Positions 1 through 9,184 of a stretch of DNA of 64,000 nt are shown one piece after another. Position numbers and translations under genes: made by a program. The notes below the pieces were generated by a model that had not been told where the DNA came from, did no database searches, and saw nothing but the letters and a program-made list of their open reading frames with translations. The stretch covers positions 13,112,194 through 13,176,193 of the forward strand of contig CM042176.1 in assembly GCA_023376005.1 (NCBI GenBank), read 5' to 3'. The first letter of the stretch is position 1. The number at the start of each line of letters is the position of its first letter. The stretch is from Doryteuthis pealeii (Eukaryota > Mollusca > Cephalopoda > Myopsida > Loliginidae).

Positions 1-785
1 TGTCGGTCAATTATAGCATTGACTCGGCATCAAGGATTTCAGCCTCTCCAATGTAGTGGAAAAGTTTTTTGGAAAAAAGGTATTAGATGAGAATGGAAAA
101 GTTTAAGGATGAATCATCATAGTTTCTATGGGATGACCAGTGAGATGTGATGAAGTAGGTGAGAAGGTGTTTAAGTTTGGAATTATGTGTCGAGAGTTGG
201 TTTCCAGACTCCAAACATCCAGGAATTGTCAGCCAACTCCAGCATCGACTCAGCATCAAGGATTCGAGCCTCTCCAATGTAGTACTGGTCCAGAGATAAG
301 TATACAACTAAATAATTTCTGTATCAACACATAATCACTCCATTCGAAGTAAGAGCCAGTATGTAACGAGTGTTGACACATCATCTCTCCATTCCGAAAG
401 GAGAGCGTTGTGGTGATCCGGAAGTTAATGCTTTGAAAGCAGAAATAAAATTACGAAAATATGAAGTCTGCACATAGGATCAGCACAGGTAGAAAGAAAA
501 AAAAGTAATATTAGAAATGATAATTTTTAACCAATCAGAAGCGTTTGCGCCTAAAAAAAATGTTTTTCAAAAAGACCGATTTTGAGCATAGGGAGTCCTA
601 TAAAAGTGAAGGTTTTTGAAAAACAGTTCAGAAAGCCAAACTTATGCCTGAATATTCCTTGTCGCTCAACTCAGAAATATTTGCCTACCGCTGAAAGTAT
701 TACAAGCTATATCTTTCACTCTCTACAAGTTACTTCACTGCCGATATATAAGAGCATTACCCTTTCTTTTCTCTATTGGAGGGAA
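1..785. other. Gene-poor start with a short direct duplication
   Basis: No supported gene. A ~55-bp segment (catcaagga..cagcctctccaatgtagt) at about 18-60 recurs at about 245-290, so this is a short diverged direct repeat. The small open frames here have no recognisable domain. Confidence 0.5.
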
Positions 786-1295
786 GGTAATTTATGAGGA
801 AGTGCGTCCCAGTCTCCTGCCTCAGAAATTGCTACCCGGTGACTATTAAAATAACGTCCCCAGCTATGTCGTCTCCATTTGTTCATATCTATCTATATTA
901 TTTTGTTTGTTTATCTATCTCAGTCTATTCCAAACTATATATCCATTTTCATATCTAAACAAGAATTACGACAAATTACAATAAATAAACAAGAATTACG
1001 ACGAATTACGACAAATTTCTATAAATAAACAAGAATTACGACAAATTTCTATAAATAAACAAGAATTACGACAAATTTCTATAAACAAGAATTACGACAA
1101 ATCACGATAAATAAATAAGAATTACGACAAAAAAGAGAAGCACCCCCCCCCATCTAAAATACATTTAACGCCCTAAGTTGGTTGTTTTCTTTCAAGAAAC
1201 ACTGCCGAGACGACATAGCTGGGGACGTTATTTTAATAGTCACCGGTAGCAATTTCTGAGGCAGGAGACCGGGACGCACTTCCTCATAAATTACC
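786..1295. repeat. Foldback element with ~90-bp inverted arms and a tandem-repeat core
   Basis: The left arm (786-876) is a near-perfect reverse complement of the right arm (1207-1295). The ~330-bp spacer contains a tandem array of a ~30-bp unit (core motif aagaattacgacaaattt) at about 959-1135. No transposase is visible. It looks like a non-autonomous foldback or MITE-like insertion. Confidence 0.8.
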
Positions 1296-1483
1296 AGAGG
1301 GAATTCAACACTTTCTTCTAATTACATGAACTTTTAAAAAACTTTTAATTCTGCAGGACTTGGATTATAGTAGTAAAAACACTGATCAATTTGTTTTAAT
1401 ACACATATTACTTGTTGAATTTATGAGTTGTTTTTCGGTCTTTATATGTGACCTTATCGTGTGTTGTAATTACCATTATTTAT

Positions 1484-2108
1484 ACTAGCAAATATATGCA
1501 CCCTCCGGGTGCAAGTATTTAAGTTTTAATGTAATGAAATATCGTATTAAATTAGAAAGGCTAATGAAACTAAATAAGAATGCAGATAAAAAGATTTGAA
1601 ACAGAGGGGATATGATAGAAAAATAGAACAACTGAAATTTACTCTTCCATCACTCTCGTCTTTCATTGTTATTTATTCTAATTTAAGTATTTAGTTAAAA
1701 GAGGAAGTAAAGAATAAAATTACAGTTATCTTTTCTTGTTAATGGATGTCATTTAAGATTCATTGAAGAGATTTTTGCTTATATTCATTAAAATTAAACC
1801 AAACAGTTAGAAACCAATAATACTAAGCATATATTTATTAAAATTACATTTTTAATATCAATATGCAAATTAGCCTTCCCATTCACACTGTAAACCGCTA
1901 TTTTTTTGTATATATAAATACAATTGCATGTTATTAGTATGTAGATATGGTTAACAGTATTAATAATGTAAAACAATTTTATTAATAATTGAGATTTAAA
2001 TAAAAATAAATTCATGTCAATGTGACGTCAATTACTAAGGGAATTGTGACTTGAGTCGTGATTTAGTTTCGGTTACAGACAGAAAAACACACAATCTCCA
2101 TTATAATA
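1484..2108 (+). repeat. Interspersed repeat R1, copy 1
   Basis: R1 starts with actagcaaatatatgcaccc and a small GC hairpin (caccctccgggtg). It ends with a motif of the form gtttcggttacagacag..acacaatctccattataat, followed by (TA)n. Copies of the same layout occur at 2269-3738 (interrupted) and 18078-18706, with 3' ends at 19085-19190 and 26530-26610. Class is unknown. A non-autonomous Helitron-like or LINE-derived origin is possible, but no coding region is present to decide. Confidence 0.75.
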
Positions 2109-2110
2109 AG

Positions 2111-2141
<31 letters not shown>

Positions 2142-2268
2142 AAATAAAATTGGAACTTAATCTGACAGTGTAAATATGATATATTGAAAAAACAAAGGAT
2201 GTTTACAAATGCATGGGCTCATCAGGAGAGAATGTGCAAACCGTTTATGAGAAGAAAATATTTTAAAA
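2109..2268. repeat. (TA)n tract and partial foldback-family terminus
   Basis: A TA microsatellite (about 2110-2137) is followed by gtgaaataaaattggaactt and a diverged copy of the 'aatccgaca' terminus seen at 5671, 6040 and 23951. A tcatcaggagagaa segment matches the arms of the foldback at 6026-6195. Only one arm is present. Confidence 0.6.
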
Positions 2269-3736
2269 ATACTAGCAAATATATGCACCCTCCGGGTGCA
2301 AGTATTTAAGTTTTAATATAATAAAATATCATATTAAATTAGAAAGGCTAATGAGACTGAATAAAAATGCAGATAAAAATATTTGGAACAGAGGGGGTAT
2401 AATCGAAAAATAGAACAGCTTTGAAACTAACTCTTCCATCATTTTCCATTACTCCCGTCTTTCATTAGTAAATTTTCTTAATTTAACTATTTAGTTAAAA
2501 TAGGAAGTAAAGAATAATATTACAGTTATTTGTTCTTGCTAATGAATTTCTTTTAAGATTTTTATTGAGATTTTTGTTCATATTCAATAAGATAAAACCA
2601 AACAATTAGAAATCAATAATACTAAGCACATATTTATTAAAATCACATTTTTAGGATCAATATGCAAATTAGCCTTTCCATTCATACTGTAAACCGCTAT
2701 TTTGTTGTATATATAAATACAATTGCATGTTATTAGTATGTAGATCCGGCCCACACCGGGGGTCCAGTGGCTTCGGCCCTGGATCTTTACAAGTTAATAG
2801 CGTCGATCCCAGGGGGCCATCCCCCCAGGCAACACCTGCCCCCTTGATTTAAAGGGGCAGGGCTGGGTTTATTGTCCAGTGCCTGAGGCGCCCCCCTTGA
2901 GGGGGAATGCCGACGGGATCGACGCAATTTTTTCACCCGCCACTCATGAGCTTCAGTTTGTGGGTGGTCCCACATTAATAGGGCCTTGTGCCTGACCCGT
3001 ACAAATGGGGTACGTGGAAAATATCATGTAGATATGGTCAACGGTGGCTTCGGCCTCTGGACCATTGCTATAATTAACCGCGTCGATCCCAGGGGGCTAT
3101 CCCCCCGGGCAACACCTGCCCCCTCGATTTAAAGGGGCAGGGCTGGGTTTATTGCCCAGTGCCTGAGGCGCCCCCTTGAGGGGGAATGCCGACGGGATCG
3201 ACGCAATTTTTCACCTGCCACCCATGAGCTTCGGTTTGTGGGTGGTCCCACGTTAATAGGGACTTTGTGCCTGACCCGTACAAGCGGTAAATACAATGTA
3301 GATATGGTCAACAGTGGCTTCGGCCTCTGGACCATTGCTATAATTAACGGCGTCGATCCCAGGGGGCCATCCCCCCAGGCAACACCTGCCCCCTTGATTT
3401 AAAGGGGCAGGGCTGGGCAAATATTTCTGAGTTGAGTGACAAGGGGGAATGCCGACGGGATCGACGCAATTTTTCACCCGCCACCCATGAGTCTCGGCTT
3501 GTGGGTGGTCCCACATAAATAGGGCCTTGTGCCTGACCCGTACAAGTGGGGTACGTGGAAAATATCATGTAGATATGGTCAACAGTCTTAATGATGTAAA
3601 ACAATTTTATTAATAATTGAGGTTTAAATAAAATAAAGTCAGGGAGAATGTGATGCAAATAACGAAGGGAATTATGATTTGGATAGTAATATAGTTTCAG
3701 TTACAGACAGACAAACACACAATCTCCATTATAATA

Positions 3737-3738
<2 letters not shown>
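2269..3738 (+). repeat. Interspersed repeat R1, copy 2, split by a tandem array
   Basis: R1 begins at 2269 and runs to about 2740. After a foreign tandem block it resumes at about 3568 with tgtagatatggtcaacag and continues to the usual R1 3' terminus before the (TA)n at 3739. The interruption falls at a point that is continuous in the copy at 1484-2108. Confidence 0.75.
2739..3585. repeat. Three tandem ~270-bp GC-rich units inside R1
   Basis: Units start at about 2739, 3027 and 3297, each near tgtagatatggtcaac, and a final copy of that motif at 3568 rejoins R1. Each unit carries gtcgatcccaggggg, ggggcagggctgg and gggtggtcccac blocks. The third unit has an internal replacement around 3418-3440. 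A related single unit lies at 18783-19040. The short ORFs on the minus strand here are by-products of the repeats. Confidence 0.85.
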
Positions 3739-3768
<30 letters not shown>

Positions 3769-3772
<4 letters not shown>

Positions 3773-4215
3773 AGAAAATATTTTAAAAATATAACAAACA
3801 CAGGATGTTATGATGAGGAAAAAAATTTTAGTGTCAATACTTAAGCATTTCGGTATATTGTACCATCTTCAGGACACTGTTAAGTAATGTCTATGTGAGG
3901 AACAAAATGAAAGATATTAAGTGTATAGTGGTTGTGTGAATCTGATGCTATTAACCATTAATTTTTATATGCGCGTTTGTTTACGAAAAGCAAATGACGT
4001 GATCAATGCATGTGCAAAAATGGAAGGTGAAGAACATATAATGACACATGCTTTAACGTGAATAAGCGGAGAACGAAAAGTTAATAAAGATATGTCGTAT
4101 TTCATATGGAATATTAATGTTAGAAAAATTTCCTGATCATAACATCCTGTGTTTGTTATATTTTTAAAATATTTTCTTCTCATATTGTCGGATTAATTTC
4201 CTCATCGTATTTCCA
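3769..4215. repeat. Inverted-repeat element flanked by (TA)n, carrying a hammerhead motif
   Basis: The left arm (about 3769-3825, gagaagaaaatattttaaaa onward) is repeated inverted at about 4125-4182. (TA)n lies outside on the left, and a second (TA)n follows at about 4218-4240. The right end carries the gtcggatt terminus shared with other foldbacks of this window. A hammerhead motif (minus strand, 3830-3878) sits just inside the left arm. Confidence 0.75.
3830..3878 (-). ncRNA. Hammerhead ribozyme motif HHR-1
   Basis: Read on the minus strand: stem I 5' strand AGTGTC (3878-3873), core CTGAAGA (3872-3866; position 7 is variable in hammerheads), stem II GGTA/TACC with one extra base after A9, then GAAA (3851-3848). 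Stem III is ATGC/GTAT with loop TTAA, position 17 is U, and the stem I 3' strand is GACACT (3835-3830). Stem I is perfect over 6 bp and the A15.1-U16.1 pair is kept. An extra nucleotide after A9 occurs in some natural hammerheads, such as the chrysanthemum chlorotic mottle viroid plus strand. Self-cleavage is inferred, not shown. Confidence 0.75.
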
Positions 4216-4216
4216 C

Positions 4217-4247
<31 letters not shown>

Positions 4248-4261
4248 TATATATTAGATCA

Positions 4262-4675
4262 TGTCTTCGCTGGTCTGGTCATCTAGTTCGCATGAATTAA
4301 TGATTGCCGAAAATCCCAAAACAACTATTTTACGGGGAAATTTCAACTGGCAAACGTCGTCAGTGCAAACCCAAATTGAGGTTTAAGGACTGCCTCAAGG
4401 ACACTCTGAAGAACACTGCTATTGCTGTGGAGGACTGGGAGAAGCTAGCTTGTAATAGACCTGGCTGGAGAGCCACCATCTACCTGTCTGTGGAAGAATT
4501 TGAGTCCAACCGAATTAAACACCAAAAATTGAAGCGGGCTATTAGAAAGGGTAATTTTCAGCCCAGCAACATTCAAAGTGGAGAAGTTCCAACATGTAGT
4601 TTATGGGGAAGTGTATGTCTCTCCAGGGCTGGGCTGGGCTGGCCTGGTGAGTCATCTGAGAAAACACAAGGATAG
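4262..4675 (+). pseudogene. LINE ORF2 C-terminal relic
   Basis: The open frame at 4304-4675 (no true ATG; it opens at a TTG) reads LPKIPKQLFYGEIS, then TGKRR, then an RFKDCLKDTLK block and DWEKLACNRPGWR. This pattern is typical of the C-terminal tail of non-LTR retrotransposon reverse transcriptase ORFs. Just upstream, in another frame, SGHLVRM continues the family pattern, so a frameshift lies at about 4290. No RT core motifs are present, so this is a 5'-truncated, dead fragment. The exact LINE clade cannot be fixed from this tail. Confidence 0.75.
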
Positions 4676-5189
4676 AGTGTCAAATGCTACTGGCACCTAA
4701 CTGATGAAAAAAAGAAAAAAAAACAGGAAATGGTCTTACTCGAACATGAGTTGACAGCCATTATATATATATCCACTCATCACAACCACCATAGTATAAT
4801 GCAACATAAAGGGTAATCTTGAACATTAGCTACTTAAATGAGAGTAACCTCCCTTTGTTTTTTTTTCACTTTGAGGAAGCCGTGTGTTTTGTTTTGTAAA
4901 ATCATGGATTTTTCGACAAATTGGGTATACCTATACTTTTCTAATATACAAGTACTCTCATAGAAATATTAACATCTTTTTTTTTATTGATTTAAAAATG
5001 TTAACACCCTTATGGGAATACCTTTAATATATTTTCAGTCTCCACATGTTCACCATCCCTGTCAACAGATGCTTAGAATCTCCCACAGGTGATTTTAAAA
5101 AAGATAGTAATATTTATTATATTTTTGCTTGAAGGCAATTACAATGCATGTATCGCATAAAATTCGATACTTTTAAAAAATTTTTTTAT

Positions 5190-5545
5190 AGAAAATGAAC
5201 TTGACAAGTGTAATCCCGGCAAAGGATCGCTTGGTGTGTAGAACATCGTACAGACTGTTTCGACTTTATTAAGTCTCATCAGCGATGTATACTAACGACT
5301 TCCCTCCGACAGAAATCGAAACCAGTCCCAAACAGCGAGGGAGTCTATCCCCTTTTCACTAGCACTAGACCAAGGAGATTATTTTAGCGTCTGGGGCGGA
5401 GCGCCATACATACTATCAGCTCATCACTATACTGCACTTACCTTGTGCTACTCATACGCTGAGTTGGCGAGGATCGGTATCGAACCAGGAACTTTTTGAC
5501 TCCTAGCCGAAAGGTTCCTGGTTCGATACCGACCCTGGAACGGAT
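5190..5545 (-). repeat. tRNA-derived SINE A with a hammerhead at its 3' end
   Basis: On the minus strand, a tRNA 3' half with B box (ggttcgataccg) at about 5490-5468 is followed by a body with gtatgagtagcaca, ccttggtcta and gtgaaaaggggatagac blocks, then HHR-2. The same head and body occur on the plus strand at 19532-19740. A second inverted B-box copy (about 5512-5535) suggests rearrangement at the 5' end. Confidence 0.75.
5243..5288 (-). ncRNA. Hammerhead ribozyme motif HHR-2 (best match)
   Basis: Read on the minus strand: stem I ACATCG (5288-5283), core CTGATGA (5282-5276), stem II GACTT-AATA-AAGTC (5275-5262), GAAA (5261-5258). Stem III is ACA/TGT closing a GTC loop, position 17 is A (5249), and stem I returns as CGATGT (5248-5243). 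All helices are perfect and every core position fits the type I hammerhead consensus. It sits at the 3' end of SINE A. A truncated relative with different helix sequences lies at 23834-23869. Catalysis is inferred. Confidence 0.85.
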
Positions 5546-5749
5546 TTATGGCATTTCAGTTTATTTCAATGAGGAAAGTTCATTTGATATACGAGGAAAT
5601 TGAGGTGAATTAAACTTGTAACTCAAGTTACCACTATATATATATATATATATATATATATGTAAAAATGGAAAAGGAATTGAATCCGACAATATGAGGA
5701 AAAATGAGTAAAGAAAAGAAAAGTAAATGGATAAAATGAATTTAATCGA

Positions 5750-5830
5750 TCACTTACACATGTGTTTCGGTCAGTTTATGTGTGTGAAAATATTTCGCAC
5801 ACATACAAGAATCGACCTTCATCAGAGTGA
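5750..5830 (-). ncRNA. Hammerhead ribozyme motif HHR-3 (left arm)
   Basis: Mirror copy of HHR-4. On the minus strand: TCACT (5830-5826), CTGATGA (5825-5819), one extra base, then stem II GGTC...GACC with a long inner helix. This is followed by GAAA (5768-5765), palindromic stem III ACACATGTGT (5765-5756), position 17 A (5755), and AGTGA (5754-5750). Confidence 0.75.
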
Positions 5831-5861
5831 ACATTTATTTTTATTTCATAAAAATAAATGT

Positions 5862-5942
5862 TCACTCTGATGAAGGTCGATTCTTGTATGTGTGCGAAGT
5901 ATTTTCACACACATAAACTGACCGAAACACATGTGTAAGTGA
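5862..5942 (+). ncRNA. Hammerhead ribozyme motif HHR-4 (right arm)
   Basis: Stem I is TCACT (5862-5866) with AGTGA (5938-5942). The core is CTGATGA (5867-5873) and GAAA (5924-5927). Stem II is GGTC (5875-5878)/GACC (5920-5923), extended inward by TATGTGTG (5887-5894)/CACACATA (5908-5915). Stem III is ACA(CATG)TGT (5927-5936) and position 17 is A (5937). One extra A follows A9. The short self-complementary stem III is like that reported for hammerheads in Penelope-like retroelements, which may act as dimers. Confidence 0.78.
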
Positions 5943-5993
5943 TCGATTAAATTCATTTTATCCATTTACTTTTCTTTTCTTTACTCATTTTTC

Positions 5994-6025
<32 letters not shown>

Positions 6026-6027
<2 letters not shown>

Positions 6028-6192
6028 AAATAAAAGGAAATTAATCCGACAGTGTGAATTTGATATATTGAAAAACAAATGATGTTTACAAAAGCTTGGG
6101 ATCATCAGGAGAGAACCCGAAACGGTGCACATTCTCTCCTGATGATCCCAAACTTTTGTAAACATCATTTGTTTTTTTCAATATATCAAATT

Positions 6193-6195
<3 letters not shown>
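6026..6195. repeat. Foldback hairpin between (TA)n tracts
   Basis: Arms (about 6050-6108 and 6125-6180) share gatatattgaaaaacaaatg, gatgtttacaaaag and gggatcatcaggagagaa, inverted. The loop holds cccgaaacggtgcaca. The left end has the ttaatccgaca terminus of the other foldbacks. Hammerhead-like words are present, but not in a foldable order. Confidence 0.75.
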
Positions 6196-6230
<35 letters not shown>

Positions 6231-6510
6231 ATCCAAAAATCTGGAGAATAAATCTTCCTTACGACATAGAAGTTTTTTTTTTTTTTAGAAGGTCGTAGTT
6301 TGCAAAGCTCAGTGTGTGCTCTTAGTGTCAGAGTTACAGAGCAAAATTATATAAGTAAAAAATATAACAGAAAATTTAGATTTTTAGCTTTATAGCCTAT
6401 TTCAGGAAGCCTAGAGCAAATGTCCAAGGTTTCCAATCATCAGATGACATTTGCTATCGGCTTCCTGAAATAGGTTATAATGCTAAAAATCTAAATCTTC
6501 TGTTATATTT

Positions 6511-6535
<25 letters not shown>
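6196..6535. repeat. Second foldback hairpin plus microsatellites
   Basis: Arms at about 6358-6412 and 6463-6513 (aatataacagaaaatttag and its complement; ggaagcc and ggcttcc) surround a short loop. Long (TA)n tracts follow from 6515. Confidence 0.7.
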
Positions 6536-6554
<19 letters not shown>

Positions 6555-6872
6555 CATATATATATATATCCGCGTATGCTTCTATATTGATATATGTATG
6601 TTTATATATACATGTCTATTGATAGTATATATATTGTTTGGGATTTAGTGTGAAGCATTAGGAATGAAATATAAGAAACTCGTTTTTTTAGTATTAAGTT
6701 TCGTTTAATTTTCGAGGGCGTTTGCTTCTCTTCACCCGAACGGGAATTGACTGGTTAGATTGACCTCGGTGTCTTTTATAGTAGTAGTATCATCTGTTGG
6801 GTGGTGTGTGGGCGGTCGTTGTTGGTGACCTCCTTTCTTTTTTTTCGCTTCTCGTGTGGATGTTTTATGTGT

Positions 6873-6916
<44 letters not shown>

Positions 6917-7394
6917 TTTTTGCTCGTTTTTATAGTTAAAATAGAAGCATTATTTATAATACGATATATTTTTTTTCTTTTTTTGAAGGCAAAATAATGC
7001 AGATTCATGTTGAAAAACATATTTATTGAAGTATTCTTAATTTTCGGACAATATCCATTTTCAGAGAATTTATTATAGAGTTGAAAATGTTCCATCTGTG
7101 TTTTTTAAAGTCAACTTGGTTGTAATGACGTTGAGTTGATGGAGATATGAAATTTAGAAGTGATCGTAATCTTCCGTTAAGATTTCAAATTCGGTAGAGA
7201 TCGTGTGGGTCCATTGAAATCCGTGAGTTGTTAAATTGCGGGACGTTTGAAATCATTTTTTTTTTCTTTTAAATTTATTTTCTCTATTTTTTAAAATTTT
7301 CTTTATAAAGGAATTTATTATTATTTTTTTTCCTTTTTAATACTATAAAAACAAACAATTCCCCGCTCAGGCCATATTGAAATAGAAATTTTTA

Positions 7395-7435
<41 letters not shown>
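6536..7435. other. AT-rich intergenic stretch
   Basis: Contains (TA)n tracts (about 6555-6570, 6880-6911, 7400-7434), poly-T runs and no supported gene. The small frames that spell alternating I/Y are translations of (TA)n. Confidence 0.6.
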
Positions 7436-7600
7436 CACCCATATTGTCTAAGAAAACAGTGGTCAATATCATTGATAGACCATTTATATTTAAGTTAAGG
7501 TAGCGTTAAATCCATGTCAACGCTACCTTAACTTAAATATAAATGGTCTATCAATGATAATGAGCACATTTTTCTTATAAATATAACACCCATATTATCT
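7436..7600. repeat. Foldback hairpin
   Basis: Arms (about 7455-7500 and 7515-7562) are mirror copies containing tcaatatcattgatag, ccatttatatttaagttaa and ggtagcg. The outer acacccatatt motif recurs as a direct copy. The same arm sequence opens the larger hairpin at 8420-8620, so both belong to one family. Confidence 0.75.
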
Positions 7601-7662
7601 ACATACATATGTTGAAAGGAAAAATAAACAAAGGAAAGAAAATGCTGAATGGATAAAATAGA

Positions 7663-7811
7663 TTTACTAACACGTGTTTCGGCCAGGAGTTTGTTCATGT
7701 ACACATGTATTCTATTTATTATTATTCTAAATATAAAAAAATAAAATAATAATGGTAGAAAACTACAAAATCTTTAAGCATACAAAGAATAACGGCCTTC
7801 ATCAGAATAAA
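7663..7811 (-). ncRNA. Hammerhead ribozyme motif HHR-5
   Basis: On the minus strand: stem I TTTATT (7811-7806) with AGTAAA (7668-7663), 6 bp including one G-U. The core is CTGATGA (7805-7799) and GAAA (7680-7677). Stem II is closed by GGCC (7797-7794)/GGCC (7684-7681) with one extra base after A9 and a long ~109-nt insert. Stem III is palindromic ACACGTGT (7677-7670) and position 17 is U. The long insert in stem II is unusual and may lower activity. Confidence 0.65.
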
Positions 7812-7991
7812 ATGTTTGGTGTTTGAAATTAAAGCGGTCAAAATATGGAGAATTTTGAAGTGTTCGAAAAATAATTTTTTTTTATATATAATATTATTTT
7901 ATATAATATAATTTGATATTTGATATATTCTTTTTTCGAACATTTAAAAATTCTCCGTATTTTGGCTGCTTTAATTTCAAACACCAAACAT

Positions 7992-8125
7992 TTTACTCTA
8001 ACGAAGGCCGTTATTCTTTGTATACTCAAAGATTTTGTAGTTTTCTATTATTATTTTATTTAATATTTAAAATAATAATAAATGTGTACATGAACAACCC
8101 CCTGGCCGAAACACGTGTTAGTAAA
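7992..8125 (+). pseudogene. Decayed hammerhead motif (right arm)
   Basis: Stem I TTTACT (7992-7997)/AGTAAA (8120-8125) is perfect. GGCC/GGCC, GAAA (8108-8111) and ACACGTGT are intact. The core reads CTAACGA, so the invariant G5 has become A, which should abolish cleavage. Confidence 0.6.
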
Positions 8126-8215
8126 TCTATTTTATCCATTCAGCATTTTCTTTCCTTAGTTTATTTTATTTTTCCTTTCAACATACTGTCGGATCGCTTC
8201 CATTTTCAACTTACA

Positions 8216-8620
8216 TACATACATATCTACATGTTGATCGCAACGAGCTCTCGAACGGACAATGAATGAAGGAGTAGCATTCGTCTGACAAGACGTAGCG
8301 ACCAACATGTAGATATGTATGTATGTAGATAATGAGAGGTCATGAGAGGAAAGGTTCTGGTGGTGGGGTTATAGGATTGTAAGGGACGGCAGTGATCTGT
8401 AAAGATAATGTGTGCTATATTCATAAGTAAACAGTGCTCAATATCATTGATAGAGCATTTATATTTAAGTTAAAGTAGCACGGACATGGACTCAACAGCG
8501 CCTGGTTACTGACAGTTTCTCGCCTATGCGATCTTCAGACGTCTGAAGATCAAAAAGGCGATAAACTGTCAGTAATCAGGGGCTGTTGACTCCATGTCCA
8601 CGCTACCTTAACTCTTAACG
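8216..8620. repeat. Two further foldback hairpins
   Basis: The first pairs acatacatatctacatgttg (about 8218-8238) with caacatgtagatatgtatgt (about 8307-8327). The second (about 8425-8615) has long arms with acggacatggactcaacagc and its mirror, centred on ttcagacgtctgaa at about 8537. Its outer arm is shared with the hairpin at 7436. Confidence 0.7.
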
Positions 8621-8854
8621 TCCTATACCACCTCATTCCACCCGGCCGGAAGTCACGTTCATTTTTCTAATCTACCCCAAATGATAGCCTTTGTTTAAAT
8701 GTAATATTAAACATATTTAGAAGTCTTTGATTTATGGGAAATAACTGGTAACTTTTAATGAAAAGGCCATTTTTAACCATTTTTTAAAATAAATCCTTAT
8801 GGGGATCTGGACTTAGAAAATTCTCAATAGGATGTTAAGAGTTAACTTAAGCAC

Positions 8855-8858
8855 ACAC

Positions 8859-8889
<31 letters not shown>

Positions 8890-9050
8890 GGGTGGTAAAA
8901 TATGGAAATAAATCCGATGGTATATAGAAAGGTAAATAAGAAAAGAAACACAAAATATTCCAAAAAAAGATAAATTTATTTGTTGATGGTGAAGTTAGTC
9001 AACGTTAAAGCGTTTCGTTTTTATAAAACCTTCGTCAATTCAATTGGATG
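8855..9050 (-). repeat. (CA)n/(TA)n tract and one-armed foldback-family copy with a degenerate hammerhead
   Basis: After (CA)n(TA)n (about 8857-8889) comes the aaatccgatgg terminus of the family. On the minus strand near 9038-9001, TTGACGA (C3 lost), a GTTTT/AAAAC helix, GAAA, and an ACG/CGT stem III follow in hammerhead order. Stem I no longer pairs. Confidence 0.45.
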
Positions 9051-9184
9051 AGTAGGGCGTTGTCTAGCCTGAGAATTCTTTACAATTTTTTCATTTTGAA
9101 AATAATTCAAACTCGCTATACCCCACTTAAAAAGCTGCCGTTCTGTCACATCCATCCTGTTCGTGTGGAGGGGTTAGGTAAATA

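Larger units (their letters stand above)
5662..5999. repeat. ~300-bp palindrome between (TA)n tracts with a hammerhead in each arm
   Basis: The left arm (about 5696-5845) and right arm (about 5850-5997) are near-perfect reverse complements about a centre near 5848. (TA)n flanks both sides. The left terminus also carries gtaaaaatggaaaa and aatccgaca, which are not mirrored on the right. A related copy with a lost core lies at 23925-24215. Confidence 0.85.
7610..8195. repeat. Large foldback element with hammerhead arms
   Basis: About 580 bp. The left arm (tgttgaaaggaaaaataaac through gtgtacatg) is mirrored on the right, ending tttttcctttcaaca near 8182, then tgtcggatc. The centre near 7890 is (TA)-rich. 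The arms have drifted by small indels. The left arm encodes an intact hammerhead motif on the minus strand and the right arm a decayed one on the plus strand. Confidence 0.8.

Noticed and set aside
6026..6195. Hammerhead in this foldback
   Set aside because: CTGATGA and CGAAAC both occur, but in the wrong order and without a pairing stem II; the words fall in the hairpin arms and loop.
6400..6480. Hammerhead on the minus strand (CTGATGA followed by GGAAAC)
   Set aside because: Outer helix GCAAATGTC/GACATTTGC is strong, but there is no room for stem II, no stem III, and two extra bases precede the core.
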